Positions 34,160-42,181 of a stretch of DNA of 64,000 bases are shown here, piece by piece (the stretch's first letter is position 1; every line of letters begins with the position of its first letter). The stretch covers positions 682,001 to 746,000 of the forward strand of contig NZ_CP096658.1 of assembly GCF_023238445.1 (NCBI RefSeq), written 5' to 3'. The translations under genes and the position numbers were made by a program. The notes below the pieces were generated by a model that was not told where the DNA came from, made no database searches, and was given only the letters and a program-made list of their open reading frames with translations. This DNA comes from Halorussus gelatinilyticus. GTDB taxonomy: Archaea > Halobacteriota > Halobacteria > Halobacteriales > Haladaptataceae.

Positions 34160-34269
34160 GAACCCCGCCCCGACGACCCGTCGGACTCGTCGTCCGAGCG
34201 CAGACGCCGGTAGAGTTCGAGAACCGCCTCGACCAGCGAGAGGCCGACTTCGAGTATCGCACCCAGCAT
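34156..34269 (-). CDS. 37-residue amphipathic peptide upstream of AOR
   Basis: ATG 34269 to TAA 34156 encodes MLGAILEVGLSLVEAVLELYRRLRS followed by an acidic Ser/Gly tail. The first 23 residues form an amphipathic or membrane-skimming helix. Third codon positions are GC-rich as in real genes, and a TAGTTATGTT box lies just upstream. It is 70 bp ahead of AOR on the same strand. It may be a real small protein; no homologue is recognised. Confidence 0.4.
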   Translation of the reverse strand: MLGAILEVGLSLVEAVLELYRRLRSDDESDGSSGRGS

Positions 34270-34393
34270 GTAACATAACTATGACGTGGCCGAATGTAAG
34301 CGGCGGTGTCGGTCACGGGGTCGGAGTCCGAACCGGTACGCGACGACTCGCCGACCGGTGGTTTTTAGCGCGACACGTCGCAATCCTCGGCCG

Positions 34394-34828
34394 ATGGAAC
34401 TGGACGCGCTCCGTCCGCCGACGTGGCTCCGCTGGCTCGCGGTCGCGGTGGTCGCCGGCGGCATCTTCTACGCCTCGGTCCTCGACTCGCCGTCGTCGGG
34501 CCTCCCGTCGCTCGGTCCGCTCGGCGTGTTCGGCATCGACAAGTGGCTCCACGCGCTCGCGTACGCGGCGCTCGCCGGGGCGCTGGCGGGCGCGCTCGCT
34601 CCCGGCCGCAGTCCCGCGGTCACGGCCGCGCTCGCGGCCCTGCTCTCGGTCGGCTACGGCGTCGGCATCGAGTTCGTGCAGGCCCCGCTCGCGCGCCGAC
34701 ATTTCTCGGTCGCGGACATGCTCGCCGACGGCGTGGGCGCTGGCGCGGCGGTTCTCGGGTGGCGGCTTCTGGTGAACTTCGCGGGCGGGTCTCGGGAGCG
34801 CGAGAAATCGTCGGACGTGGATTCGTAG
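34394..34828 (+). CDS. VanZ-like membrane protein
   Basis: The 144-residue protein has four helices and the VanZ-type motifs: FYASVLDSPSSGLPSLGPLG, DKWLHALAYAALAGAL near residue 50, and GIEFVQAPLARRHFSVADMLADGVGA near residue 95. The acidic pair in the third and fourth helices is present. Function of archaeal members is not established. The start ATG at 34394 lies about 30 bp after a TTTTTAG box (about 34361). Confidence 0.8.
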   Translation: MELDALRPPTWLRWLAVAVVAGGIFYASVLDSPSSGLPSLGPLGVFGIDKWLHALAYAALAGALAGALAPGRSPAVTAALAALLSVGYGVGIEFVQAPLARRHFSVADMLADGVGAGAAVLGWRLLVNFAGGSREREKSSDVDS

Positions 34829-34870
34829 GTCCGGGCCGAGACTCGTGGAATTCGATACTCGTAGTAGATT

Positions 34871-35112
34871 ACTCCGGCGTGCGCGAGCAACGCGCGCGAG
34901 GGACGACCGAACGCAGTGAGGGAGGAGGTTGGGGAGGACGAGGCCTGATGCGGAGCGGTGCTGTGCGGTATGATTTGCTCAAGCCTGAAGCTAGCTCTGC
35001 GTTTCAGTCGAGGACGCGGTAGCTACTGCCGACAAAAAGGAGGCAACCGCACCGCGTCCGCACAGCACCTCAGACCTCCCCAGCCTCCTGCGTTGCTCGT
35101 GCGCGCCGGAGT
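34871..35112. repeat. CTAGC-core palindromic repeat, copy R2 (full element)
   Basis: A 242-bp element between the VanZ-like gene and raSEA with terminal inverted repeats ACTCCGGCG (34871-34879) and CGCCGGAGT (35104-35112). The arms pair imperfectly further in: GCGCGAGCAACG with CGTTGCTCGTGC, GGAGGTTGGGGAGG with CCTCCCCAGCCTCC, GGTGCTGTGCGG with CCGCACAGCACC. The centre carries both core types: CAAGCCTGAAGCTAGC (34980-34995) and TAGCTACTGCCGACAA (35020-35035). No target-site duplication is visible. Confidence 0.7.
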
Positions 35113-35231
35113 CGAAGTGTCCCCTTGTCGAGCGAGTCAGCGGCTTCTTCGAATCGGATGCAGTAGGAGTCACGACCCCTTTCGCGTCGGACCCGAAGCC
35201 GATTTACGCGCCCGAACGCTACCCACGCCCA

Positions 35232-36317
35232 ATGAGCAAGCCGACGCCCGACGTCTACGAGCAGGGGCGAGGGATGGACGCCCACAACAAGGTGATGCGC
35301 GAGATTCGCGCCGAGAAGGACGAGACCTACGACCCCCACGAACCCACGCGGGTCTGGATAGACGAGGACCGGACGCCCGGCGGGGTCTATCAGAGCCTCA
35401 CCATCATCCTCAACACCGGCGGGTGTCGGTGGGCGCGCGCCGGCGGATGTACGATGTGCGGCTACGTCGCCGAGTCTGTCGAGGGCGGCTCCGTGGCTCA
35501 CGAGGCGCTGATGGACCAGATTCGGGTCTGTCTCGACCACGAGCAGGAGCAAATCGAGGCGGGCGAGGCCGACGGCGAGTCGGGCCTCATCAAAATCTAC
35601 ACCTCCGGGTCGTTCCTCGACGAACGCGAGGTCGGCGCCGAGACGCGGCAGGCCATCGCCGAGACGTTTTCGGACCGCGATCGCATCGTGGTCGAGAGTC
35701 TGCCGGACTTCGTGGAGCAGGAGAAAATCGAGGACTTCACCGCGCAGGGCCTCGATACGGACGTGGCCATTGGTCTCGAAACCGCGACCGACCGCGTGCG
35801 CCACGACTGCGTGAACAAGTACTTCGACTTCGAGGACTACGTCGAGGCGAGCGAACACGCCGAGGCCGCCGGCGCGGGAATCAAGGCCTACCTGCTGATG
35901 AAGCCGCCGTTCCTCAGCGAGTCGGAGGCCATCGAGGACATGAAGTCCTCCGTTCGCAGGTGCGCCGAGTACGCCCACACAGTCTCGATGAACCCGACGA
36001 ACGTCCAGCGCTACACGATGGTAGACCAGTTGTACTTCCGGGACGGCTACCGCCCGCCGTGGCTCTGGTCGGTCGCCGAGGTGCTCGAATCGACCGCGGA
36101 CGCCGACGCCATCGTGGTCTCGGACCCGGTGGGCCACGGTTCGGACCGCGGCCCGCACAACTGCGGCGAGTGCGACGACCGCGTGCAGAAGGCCATCAAA
36201 GACTTCGACCTCCGGCAGGACCCCTCGGTCTTCGAGGAAGTGTCCTGCGAGTGCGAGGCGACGTGGGAGGCCGTCGTGGAGCGCGAGAAGAGCTTCAGTC
36301 TGCCGCTCGCGCGGTAA
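35232..36317 (+). CDS. raSEA: Archaeosine biosynthesis radical SAM enzyme RaSEA
   Basis: The 361-residue radical SAM enzyme works with ArcS to convert the lysine adduct of preQ0-15 in tRNA to archaeosine. The cluster cysteines are C65, C73 and C76 in GGCRWARAGGCTMCGY, the long CX7CX2C spacing typical of this group. Other blocks are YTSGSFLDEREV, GLETATDRVRHDCVNK, and a C-terminal Cys-rich NCGECDDRV...CECEATW. Together with tgtA and arcS it completes the tRNA-level archaeosine steps within this window. Confidence 0.9.
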   Translation: MSKPTPDVYEQGRGMDAHNKVMREIRAEKDETYDPHEPTRVWIDEDRTPGGVYQSLTIILNTGGCRWARAGGCTMCGYVAESVEGGSVAHEALMDQIRVCLDHEQEQIEAGEADGESGLIKIYTSGSFLDEREVGAETRQAIAETFSDRDRIVVESLPDFVEQEKIEDFTAQGLDTDVAIGLETATDRVRHDCVNKYFDFEDYVEASEHAEAAGAGIKAYLLMKPPFLSESEAIEDMKSSVRRCAEYAHTVSMNPTNVQRYTMVDQLYFRDGYRPPWLWSVAEVLESTADADAIVVSDPVGHGSDRGPHNCGECDDRVQKAIKDFDLRQDPSVFEEVSCECEATWEAVVEREKSFSLPLAR

Positions 36318-36382
36318 GCGTCGGTTTCGGACCCGTCTCGGTCTCTCTGTTTTCTCCGGGTTCGACTAACTCGACTATCAAT

Positions 36383-36466
36383 CCCGGCGCGCGCTGGCGC
36401 GGTCACGGTGCTGTGGCGGTACCGTGTAGTTGCGGTGACTCCTGTGTTCAAGCCTGAAGCTAGCTT
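36383..36466. repeat. CTAGC-core palindromic repeat, copy R4 (shortened)
   Basis: An 84-bp fragment just downstream of raSEA. It starts with CCCGGCGCGCGCTGGCGCGG, the reverse complement of the R3 right end, then GGTGCTGTGGCGGT and TTGCGGTGACTCC, and ends in the core CAAGCCTGAAGCTAGC (36449-36464), identical to R2. The opposite arm is absent. It sits in the 227-bp gap between raSEA and the lipoprotein genes. Confidence 0.6.
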
Positions 36467-36544
36467 CCCGCCGTTCTCGTCGGTCGATTCTCGCCGTCAC
36501 TGCCGGTTAGTCGGCTCTCACGTTCCCGCTCAATCTATCAATTA

Positions 36545-37066
36545 CTACCATAGCCCGCCACCACAGCCTTCAGTGGTCTGGATACTCGCCACCTCGAACT
36601 TCCCGTCTCGAATCACCACGTCGGTCGCCGTGGCGTTGCAGTCGAACCGCGACTCAGGGTACTCGACCGTCTTCGTCCGGTCGCCGACGGAGACTCGAAT
36701 CGCGTAGTCGCGCTTCTCGCGCAGGTCGATGGCGAGGTTCGCGCCGGCGGCGAGGTCGTAGCGCTCCCGAAACCACGGCTCCGCGCCGGCGCTCCCGCCG
36801 ATTTCGATACTAACCGTTCGCTTCTCGCCGGTCTCGTTCCAGACCCAGACCTGTTCGTCTCGGTCGCCCTCGTCGCCGACGACGAGCGTCGCGCGGGTCG
36901 AATCGGCGTGGAGGCTCGGAACGGCGGGCTGGAGCCGGGCCGGAGCTGGCCCGGACGCTTCCCGGACCTCGGGCGGCCCGCCGCCGAACGGGAGCGACGA
37001 GAGGCACCCCGAGAGCGACGCCGCCAGCCCCGACCCGCCGACCGAGAGGAGGGCGCGGCGATTCAT
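36545..37066 (-). CDS. Lipoprotein with beta-rich domain, paralogue of the upstream pseudogene
   Basis: The 173-residue protein starts MNRRALLSVGGSGLAASLSGC, a Tat-type lipoprotein signal with lipobox LSGC. The mature part has VWVWNETGEKRTVSIEI, VSVGDRTKTVEYPESRFDCN and a C-terminal Cys (TTEGCGGG) that may pair with the DCN cysteine. Function unknown. Its ATG overlaps the stop of the upstream, damaged paralogue (ATGA, 37063-37066). Confidence 0.7.
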   Translation of the reverse strand: MNRRALLSVGGSGLAASLSGCLSSLPFGGGPPEVREASGPAPARLQPAVPSLHADSTRATLVVGDEGDRDEQVWVWNETGEKRTVSIEIGGSAGAEPWFRERYDLAAGANLAIDLREKRDYAIRVSVGDRTKTVEYPESRFDCNATATDVVIRDGKFEVASIQTTEGCGGGLW

Positions 37067-37636
37067 GCCGACTCCGAGGCGGTCGTCGTGCAGGCCATGG
37101 AAGTCGAGACCGTCCCGGTCTCGATTGCGTCCGAGCGGACCTGCACGTCGGTCCCGGTCGCGTTGCACCAGAAGCGGTCCGGTTCGACGGTGACGCTCGC
37201 CACGCGGTCGCCGACGCTGACCGACACATCGTAGGTCCGCCGCTCGCGGAACACGACCGCGAGGGGCGCTCCGGCCGGAAACTCGGACTCGACGCGGCGG
37301 AGTTCCGTGCCGCTGGTCGCGACCGCGACCGAGATAGTCGTCGGCTCGCCGGTCAGGTTCCAGACCCAGACGTGGGGCGTCTGGTAGAAATCGCCGGGCG
37401 AAGCGGGGCGGTCGCCGACGACCAGCCCGCGAAACGGCTCGTAGGTATCCGACTCGATGGTCGGCGAGCGCGGCGGTCGTTTCGGGCGTCGAGGTCGCGG
37501 GCGTCGTCGATTCGGTCGTCGTCCCGGTGTCGGTGGGCGTTCCGTCGGACGGGCCGCCGCCGGAGCCGAGATAGCCGGCGACGCCGAGGAGCGTCGCACC
37601 GGCGCAGGTCCGCAAGAACGCGCGTCTGGAGAGCAT
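37063..37636 (-). pseudogene. Frameshifted lipoprotein gene with mutated lipobox
   Basis: ATG 37636 begins MLSRRAFLRTCAGATLLGVA with a Thr-rich linker in one frame. The mature domain (TIESDTYEPFRGLVVGDRPA ... PHVWVWNLTGEPTTISVAV ... RFWCNATGTDVQ) continues in another frame from about 37470. The two halves align in order with the intact paralogue downstream, so one extra base (or two missing) near 37450-37480 has broken it. The lipobox position is Tyr (VAGY, codon TAT) instead of Cys (TGT). A sequencing error could explain the shift but not both changes. Confidence 0.7.
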
Positions 37637-37761
37637 GGCGGGGTGATGGTCGTCGGCCGACTAGTGTCTTCTGTCGCACCGAGGGAGGCGTACGGTCCAT
37701 GTGCCCGACGACGTTCCCGAACGAACGCGCGTCGAGAACGGGAGGAAGGCGACATTGACGA

Positions 37762-37846
37762 CCACCGCCCGCTCGCGGTCACGCGAGCGAAGCGAGTGTA
37801 ACCGCGAGCGGGCGGCCCTTCCAGTCCCCTTAAAACGTCACCGAGC
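37762..37846 (-). repeat. Structured intergenic element, copy C (short, inverted)
   Basis: On the minus strand: GCTCGGTGAC, then GGGGACTGGAAGGGCCGCCC, GCTCGCGG, a loop with the CACTCGCTTCGCTCGCGTG segment, and CCGCGAGCGGGCGG closing a 12-bp stem. It matches copies A and B at the GGACTG block and the outer stem but lacks the inner TATCC/GGATA module and one tandem unit. It lies in the 471-bp gap between the pseudogene and the gene at 38108; the rest of the gap shows no gene. Confidence 0.6.
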
Positions 37847-38107
37847 GCGCCTCGATGAAAAGTCAGATAAACAACTATAACGAGAGGCCGAAGCGCCCGT
37901 AGGCGCGTCGAAACGAACACAACCGCGGGCAGGCGACGGAAACGAGCCATTCAATCGCGGTTGCGAACGGCTAAGCCCCACCTACCCGCCGAATACCCGC
38001 CGGATAACAAAGTCCTCGCTCGCCTTCCGTCGTCGTGGGGGTGGCACACTGGGACGGCATCCGGCGACCGGGGAGTTCGTCGGGTCGCCGTCCGGTGTGT
38101 CGGACAC

Positions 38108-38233
38108 ATGTCCGAGGGATGGGGCGACTACGAAACTATCTTCTGTTCGAACGGCTGGATAGAGATTCGGAACAGCGACGAGACCGACGACCAGTGGATA
38201 GCCAGCGACACGCCGATCTCCATCGAACGATGA
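38108..38233 (+). CDS. 41-residue conserved-looking acidic protein
   Basis: ATG 38108 gives MSEGWGDYETIFCSNGWIEI, then RNSDETDDQWIASDTPISIER, a small acidic protein with three Trp and one Cys. The composition is typical of haloarchaeal small proteins, and the stop overlaps the next gene's ATG (ATGA 38230-38233), which supports translation. The frame is open further upstream but that part has no coding character. Function unknown. Confidence 0.6.
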   Translation: MSEGWGDYETIFCSNGWIEIRNSDETDDQWIASDTPISIER

Positions 38234-38442
38234 CGGTCGGCACGCCACTGACGGGCGGCGCGAGTCCGATGCTGGGGGTGTCGGGCGCGTCGGTCGTCGC
38301 CGGAGACCCGCTGGCGGTTCCCGCCGGACCGGTCTCGGCGTGGTCGGTCGCGGCCGTCGTCGCGTGGTTCGTCGTCGTGATACTCGTCTGGTTACTGTTC
38401 TACGCCTACGGTCGCGGCAATCGCAGGGCGTCGCGGCCCTGA
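38230..38442 (+). CDS. 70-residue single-pass membrane protein
   Basis: The product has a Gly/Ala/Pro-rich N-terminus (MTVGTPLTGGASPMLGVSGA), one strong helix (WSVAAVVAWFVVVILVWLLF) and a basic tail (YAYGRGNRRASRP), so the C-terminus should face the cytoplasm. It is coupled to the preceding 41-residue gene by an ATGA overlap. It ends exactly one base before the convergent purQ stop. Function unknown. Confidence 0.6.
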   Translation: MTVGTPLTGGASPMLGVSGASVVAGDPLAVPAGPVSAWSVAAVVAWFVVVILVWLLFYAYGRGNRRASRP

Positions 38443-39120
38443 CTACGCTTCGAACCCGCGCAGGATGCCCTGTCCGTCGGTTCCGCCGACGTCGGGGAGA
38501 GAGATGCGCTCGGGGTGCGGCATCAGCACCGCCACGGATTCCGACTCGCCGAGGACGCCCGCAACGTTCTCCTTCGAGCCGTTGGGGTTGGCCGCGTCGG
38601 TGACGTTCCCGTCCTCGTCGCAGTACCGGAGGAGGACGCGGTTCTCGTCGTTCAGTTCCGCCAGATGCTCGTCGGTCACCTCGAAGCGACCCTCGCCGTG
38701 CGCGATGGGCAACTCGATGACCTCGCCCTCCTCGTAGTCGGCGGTCCACGGCGTGTCGGCGTTCTCGACCCGGACGTGGACGCGCTCGCACTGGAACCGC
38801 GCGGAGGCGTTGGTCGTGAACGCGCCGGGAGTCAGGCGCGACTCGGAGCCGATTTGCGCGCCGTTGCAGACGCCGAGGACGGGCACGCCCCGCTCGGCCG
38901 CCTCCCGAACCTCGGCCATGATGGGGCTGTTCGCCGCGATAGCGCCCGCCCGGAGGTAGTCGCCGTAGGAGAACCCGCCGGGGAGCACGACGCCCGAGGG
39001 GTTCTCGGGCAGGCCGTCCTCGTGCCAGACGAGTTCGGCGTCGATGTCGAGGTGGTCGAGCGCGCGCCGGGCGTCCCGGTCGCAGTTGCTCCCGCCGAAC
39101 TGGATTATTGCGACCGTCAT
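38443..39120 (-). CDS. purQ: Phosphoribosylformylglycinamidine synthase, glutaminase subunit
   Basis: The 225-residue class I glutamine amidotransferase supplies ammonia to PurL in the fourth step of purine synthesis. Features are PGGFSYGDYLRAGAIA near residue 47, the catalytic Cys85 in VLGVCNGAQIGSESRL, and the C-terminal LMPHPERI with the catalytic His and Glu. ATG 39120 overlaps the purS stop (ATGA). purL is not in this window. Confidence 0.93.
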   Translation of the reverse strand: MTVAIIQFGGSNCDRDARRALDHLDIDAELVWHEDGLPENPSGVVLPGGFSYGDYLRAGAIAANSPIMAEVREAAERGVPVLGVCNGAQIGSESRLTPGAFTTNASARFQCERVHVRVENADTPWTADYEEGEVIELPIAHGEGRFEVTDEHLAELNDENRVLLRYCDEDGNVTDAANPNGSKENVAGVLGESESVAVLMPHPERISLPDVGGTDGQGILRGFEA

Positions 39121-39368
39121 CGCTGTTCGACTTCGACCTCGTAGTCGTGGATGGTCGGATTCGCCAGCAGGCGCTCGGCCATCTCGTCGGCGCGCTCGGC
39201 GGCCGAGTCCGCGGATTCGGCGTCCAAGTCGAGTTCGAACTGGTCGGCAGAGCGCAGGTGGTCTAACTCGAAGCCGAGTCGCTCCAGCGCCTGTTTGGTC
39301 GTCTCTGCCTCGGGGTCGAGGACGCCCTCCTTCAGGCGGACCGTGACCGTGGCGGTGTAGGCAGTCAT
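39117..39368 (-). CDS. purS: Phosphoribosylformylglycinamidine synthase subunit PurS
   Basis: The 83-residue protein (MTAYTATVTVRLKEGVLDPE ... ALERLGFELDHLRSADQFELDLDAES) is the small scaffold subunit that joins PurQ and PurL. The start at 39368 gives the usual family length; an ATG at 39389 would add seven residues. It is translationally coupled to purQ and divergent from purU. Confidence 0.9.
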   Translation of the reverse strand: MTAYTATVTVRLKEGVLDPEAETTKQALERLGFELDHLRSADQFELDLDAESADSAAERADEMAERLLANPTIHDYEVEVEQR

Positions 39369-39522
39369 CGGTTCGAGATGGTCGTTCATGCTCAAAAGCC
39401 CTTTCGGAATCCGCGGTCGTTTCACAAACGTGCATACATTCGGCAATCTTGCACCGAAGCGTCCCCTTTTGGTGTCGAGTCCCCTCAACACCTGCATCTA
39501 TGTCCCCCGCGAAGGTGGTACG

Positions 39523-40563
39523 ATGACCCGGAGCGAACTCACCGAAATCACCGTCGTCGGCGACGACGACACCGGACTCGTCGCCCGCGTCACGACCTTG
39601 CTGTTCGAGCGCGGAATCAACATCGAGGACCTCGATCAGGCGGTCCGCGACGACCTCTTCCGGATGACGATGCACGTGGACGCCACCGAGTTGGAGGGGA
39701 CCCGCGAGGACCTCCGCGCGGACCTCGACGAACTCGGCGACGACCTCGGGGTGGACGTGCGCGTGCGGTTCCCCGACGACCGCGAGACCAAGCGCATCGC
39801 GGTGCTGGTCACGAAGGAGAGCCACTGTCTCGAACGGCTCTGCGAGGTCGCGGCCGAGGGCGACCTCGACGCCGAGATTTCGGTCGTCGTCGGTAACCAC
39901 CCCGACCTCCAACCGGTCGCCACCGAGTACGGCATCCCGTTCCACGACGTCGGCGACGAGGAGGGCAACGCCGACGAGGACGAACTGCTGGACCTCCTCG
40001 GGGAGTACGACATCGACCTCGTGGTGCTGGCCCGCTACATGCGTATCCTCGGCCCGAACGTCGTCTTCCGGTACGAGGGCCGCATCATCAACGTCCACCC
40101 GAGCCTCCTGCCCGCGTTCCCCGGCGCGAAGGCCTACCGGCAGGCCAAGGAGGCCGGCGTCCGGCTGGCGGGCGTGACCGCCCACTACGTCACGACCGAC
40201 TTGGACCAAGGTCCCATCGTCGCCCAGCGCGCGTTCAACGTGCCCGACGGCGCGAGCGTCGAGACGCTGAAAGAGCGCGGCCAACCACTCGAAGCCGACG
40301 TGCTGCTCGAAGCGGTCCGCCTCCACCTCAACGACGACGTGAGCGTCCACCGCGGCCGGACCGAACTCCGGGACGACGCCGCGGAAGTGGCGACCGCCGA
40401 GGCGGACGGCGGGACCGACGACGCGGAAGTGGCGACCGCCGAGGCGGACGGCGGGACCGACGACGCGGCCTACCAACTCGGGATGCCCGCCGAACTCGAC
40501 CGCGCGACCCCCGACGAACCGACCGACGAGCGACCGGTCGCGCCGCCCCGGTCCGACGACTGA
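39523..40563 (+). CDS. purU: Formyltetrahydrofolate deformylase / formyltransferase (PurU-PurN type)
   Basis: The 346-residue protein has an N-terminal ACT domain (residues 1-80, ITVVGDDDTGLVARVTTLLF). A formyl-transferase domain follows (residues 90-275) with the catalytic Asn/His in IINVHPSLLPAFPG and Asp in THYVTTDLDQGPI-like sequence (AHYVTTDLDQGP). It releases formate from 10-formyl-tetrahydrofolate or moves it in purine synthesis; the purS-purQ neighbour supports a purine role. The C-terminal 60 residues are low-complexity acidic, with a 14-residue unit duplicated exactly. Confidence 0.85.
   Translation: MTRSELTEITVVGDDDTGLVARVTTLLFERGINIEDLDQAVRDDLFRMTMHVDATELEGTREDLRADLDELGDDLGVDVRVRFPDDRETKRIAVLVTKESHCLERLCEVAAEGDLDAEISVVVGNHPDLQPVATEYGIPFHDVGDEEGNADEDELLDLLGEYDIDLVVLARYMRILGPNVVFRYEGRIINVHPSLLPAFPGAKAYRQAKEAGVRLAGVTAHYVTTDLDQGPIVAQRAFNVPDGASVETLKERGQPLEADVLLEAVRLHLNDDVSVHRGRTELRDDAAEVATAEADGGTDDAEVATAEADGGTDDAAYQLGMPAELDRATPDEPTDERPVAPPRSDD
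40381..40464 (+). repeat. Exact 42-bp tandem duplication inside purU
   Basis: Two identical 42-nt units (40381-40422 and 40423-40464) encode AEVATAEADGGTDD twice. They lie in the acidic C-terminal linker beyond the catalytic domain, so the reading frame and enzyme core are unaffected. Confidence 0.85.
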
Positions 40564-40723
40564 CGGCGCTTCGTGGCGAGCGGTCGGCCGCCGCGCGCTT
40601 CTCTCCGATTCCGTCTCTCGGTGCTGTCTTCCATTCTGTCCCCCGATTTCCCGGCCGGTAACGCGACGATGCGCGCGCTTAGTCGCCGGATAACAAAGAC
40701 GGTCCGCCGTAAACTCCGGGACG

Positions 40724-42142
40724 ATGCGTTTTCGGGACGCCGTTAGAGTGTTGTTCGTCGGTATCGTCGTCGCGTCGTCGTTCGTGGTCGCCTCCGGCTA
40801 CATGTCCGCCGAAGCCTCGTCGTCGTCGGTGGACGGGCGACCGGCGTTCGACGCGGCCCCGCGGGAGGGAATCACGGTGGTCGCCACCGACTCGAACACC
40901 TGGATGGGGAAGGCCGGAGACGGGCCGCGAGCGCGCGCCGAACTCGTCGCGTTCGCGCCCAACGGGAGCGTGATGTACTACAACGACACGCACACCCGCT
41001 ACTGGGACGTGGACCCCGTGAAGGGCACGGAGACCACCGTCGAGTACGTCGCGGCCGACCACCTCAACGCCTCGGAGTGCCACGCGACCGAACCCTGCAC
41101 CCGGAACGTGGTCGAGCGCGTCAACCTCACGACCGGCGAGACGACCCGCCTCTACGGGCGAATCACCCCCGGCAAGCACTCGACGCGGTGGCACGACGCC
41201 GACCGACTCGACGAGGACAGTCTGGTCATCGCCGACATCGCGCAGGACCGCGTGTACGTCGTCAACACGACCAGCGGTCTCGTGGAGTGGTCGTGGGACG
41301 CCCAGACCAACTACTCGACGGCCAGCGGCGGGCCGTACCCCGAGGACTGGACCCACCTCAACGACGTGGAAGTCCTCGCGAACGGCACCATCATGGCGAG
41401 CCTGCGCAATCAGGACCAAGTGATCTTCCTCGACCGCCAGACCGGTCTCGTCGAGAACCGGACGCTGGGCGAGGACGGCAAGCACGGCATCATCTACGAA
41501 CAGCACAACCCCGACTACATCAGCGCCTCGAACGGCGGTCCCGCGGTTCTCATCGGCGACTCGGAGAACAACCGCGTCGTGGAGTACCAGCGCAAGAACG
41601 GCGAGTGGGTCCGCTCGTGGAAGTGGCAGGACGCCCGGATGCAGTGGCCCCGCGACGCCGACCGCCTGCCGAACGGCCACACGCTCATCACCGACTCGAA
41701 CGGCAACCGCGTCTTCGAGGTCAACCAGCAGGGCGAAGTCGTCTGGAGCGTGGACGTGGCGTTCCCCTACGAGTCCGAGCGACTGAACACCGGCGACGAG
41801 AGTACGGGCGGTCCCTCGGCGGCGAAGGCGAACCTCGGCGGGGGAAGCGGCGGGAGTGGCAGTAGCGGCGAGGCGAGTACGGGCGACTCCGGCGGACAGG
41901 TCGCGGCCGACCGCGAGCAACCGGGCGTGCTGGACCGCGCGTGGGCCGTCGTCCGGGGCCTGCTCCCCGGCCGGACCGCGAACGGCCTGATGTACGTCAC
42001 GCCGGTCTGGATGGGCGGCCCGGAGGTGCTGGCGCTCGCGGCCATCGTGTTGACCCTGTTGGTGTGGTTGGTCTGTGAGGCCTACTGGTCGTCGTGGAGA
42101 GCGTCGTTCAGCAAACCGGTCTCGATTTCGCGGCGGGAGTAG
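40724..42142 (+). CDS. Arylsulfotransferase (ASST)-like beta-propeller membrane protein
   Basis: The 472-residue protein has an N-terminal signal anchor (VRVLFVGIVVASSFVVASGY). An extracytoplasmic propeller follows with ASST/PQQ-like repeats (WHDADRLDEDSLVIADIAQD, WTHLNDVEVLANGTIMASLR, GIIYEQHNPDYISASNGGPA, WPRDADRLPNGHTLITDSNG). A Gly/Ser linker leads to a C-terminal helix (VLALAAIVLTLLVWLVCEAY). The conserved His residues of the repeats are kept, but true sulfotransferase activity is unproven in archaea. A GGATAAC box lies about 32 bp before the ATG. Confidence 0.75.
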   Translation: MRFRDAVRVLFVGIVVASSFVVASGYMSAEASSSSVDGRPAFDAAPREGITVVATDSNTWMGKAGDGPRARAELVAFAPNGSVMYYNDTHTRYWDVDPVKGTETTVEYVAADHLNASECHATEPCTRNVVERVNLTTGETTRLYGRITPGKHSTRWHDADRLDEDSLVIADIAQDRVYVVNTTSGLVEWSWDAQTNYSTASGGPYPEDWTHLNDVEVLANGTIMASLRNQDQVIFLDRQTGLVENRTLGEDGKHGIIYEQHNPDYISASNGGPAVLIGDSENNRVVEYQRKNGEWVRSWKWQDARMQWPRDADRLPNGHTLITDSNGNRVFEVNQQGEVVWSVDVAFPYESERLNTGDESTGGPSAAKANLGGGSGGSGSSGEASTGDSGGQVAADREQPGVLDRAWAVVRGLLPGRTANGLMYVTPVWMGGPEVLALAAIVLTLLVWLVCEAYWSSWRASFSKPVSISRRE

Positions 42143-42181
42143 CCGGGGCTGAATTCTCTTTTGGACGAGTCTTCTTTTCGA

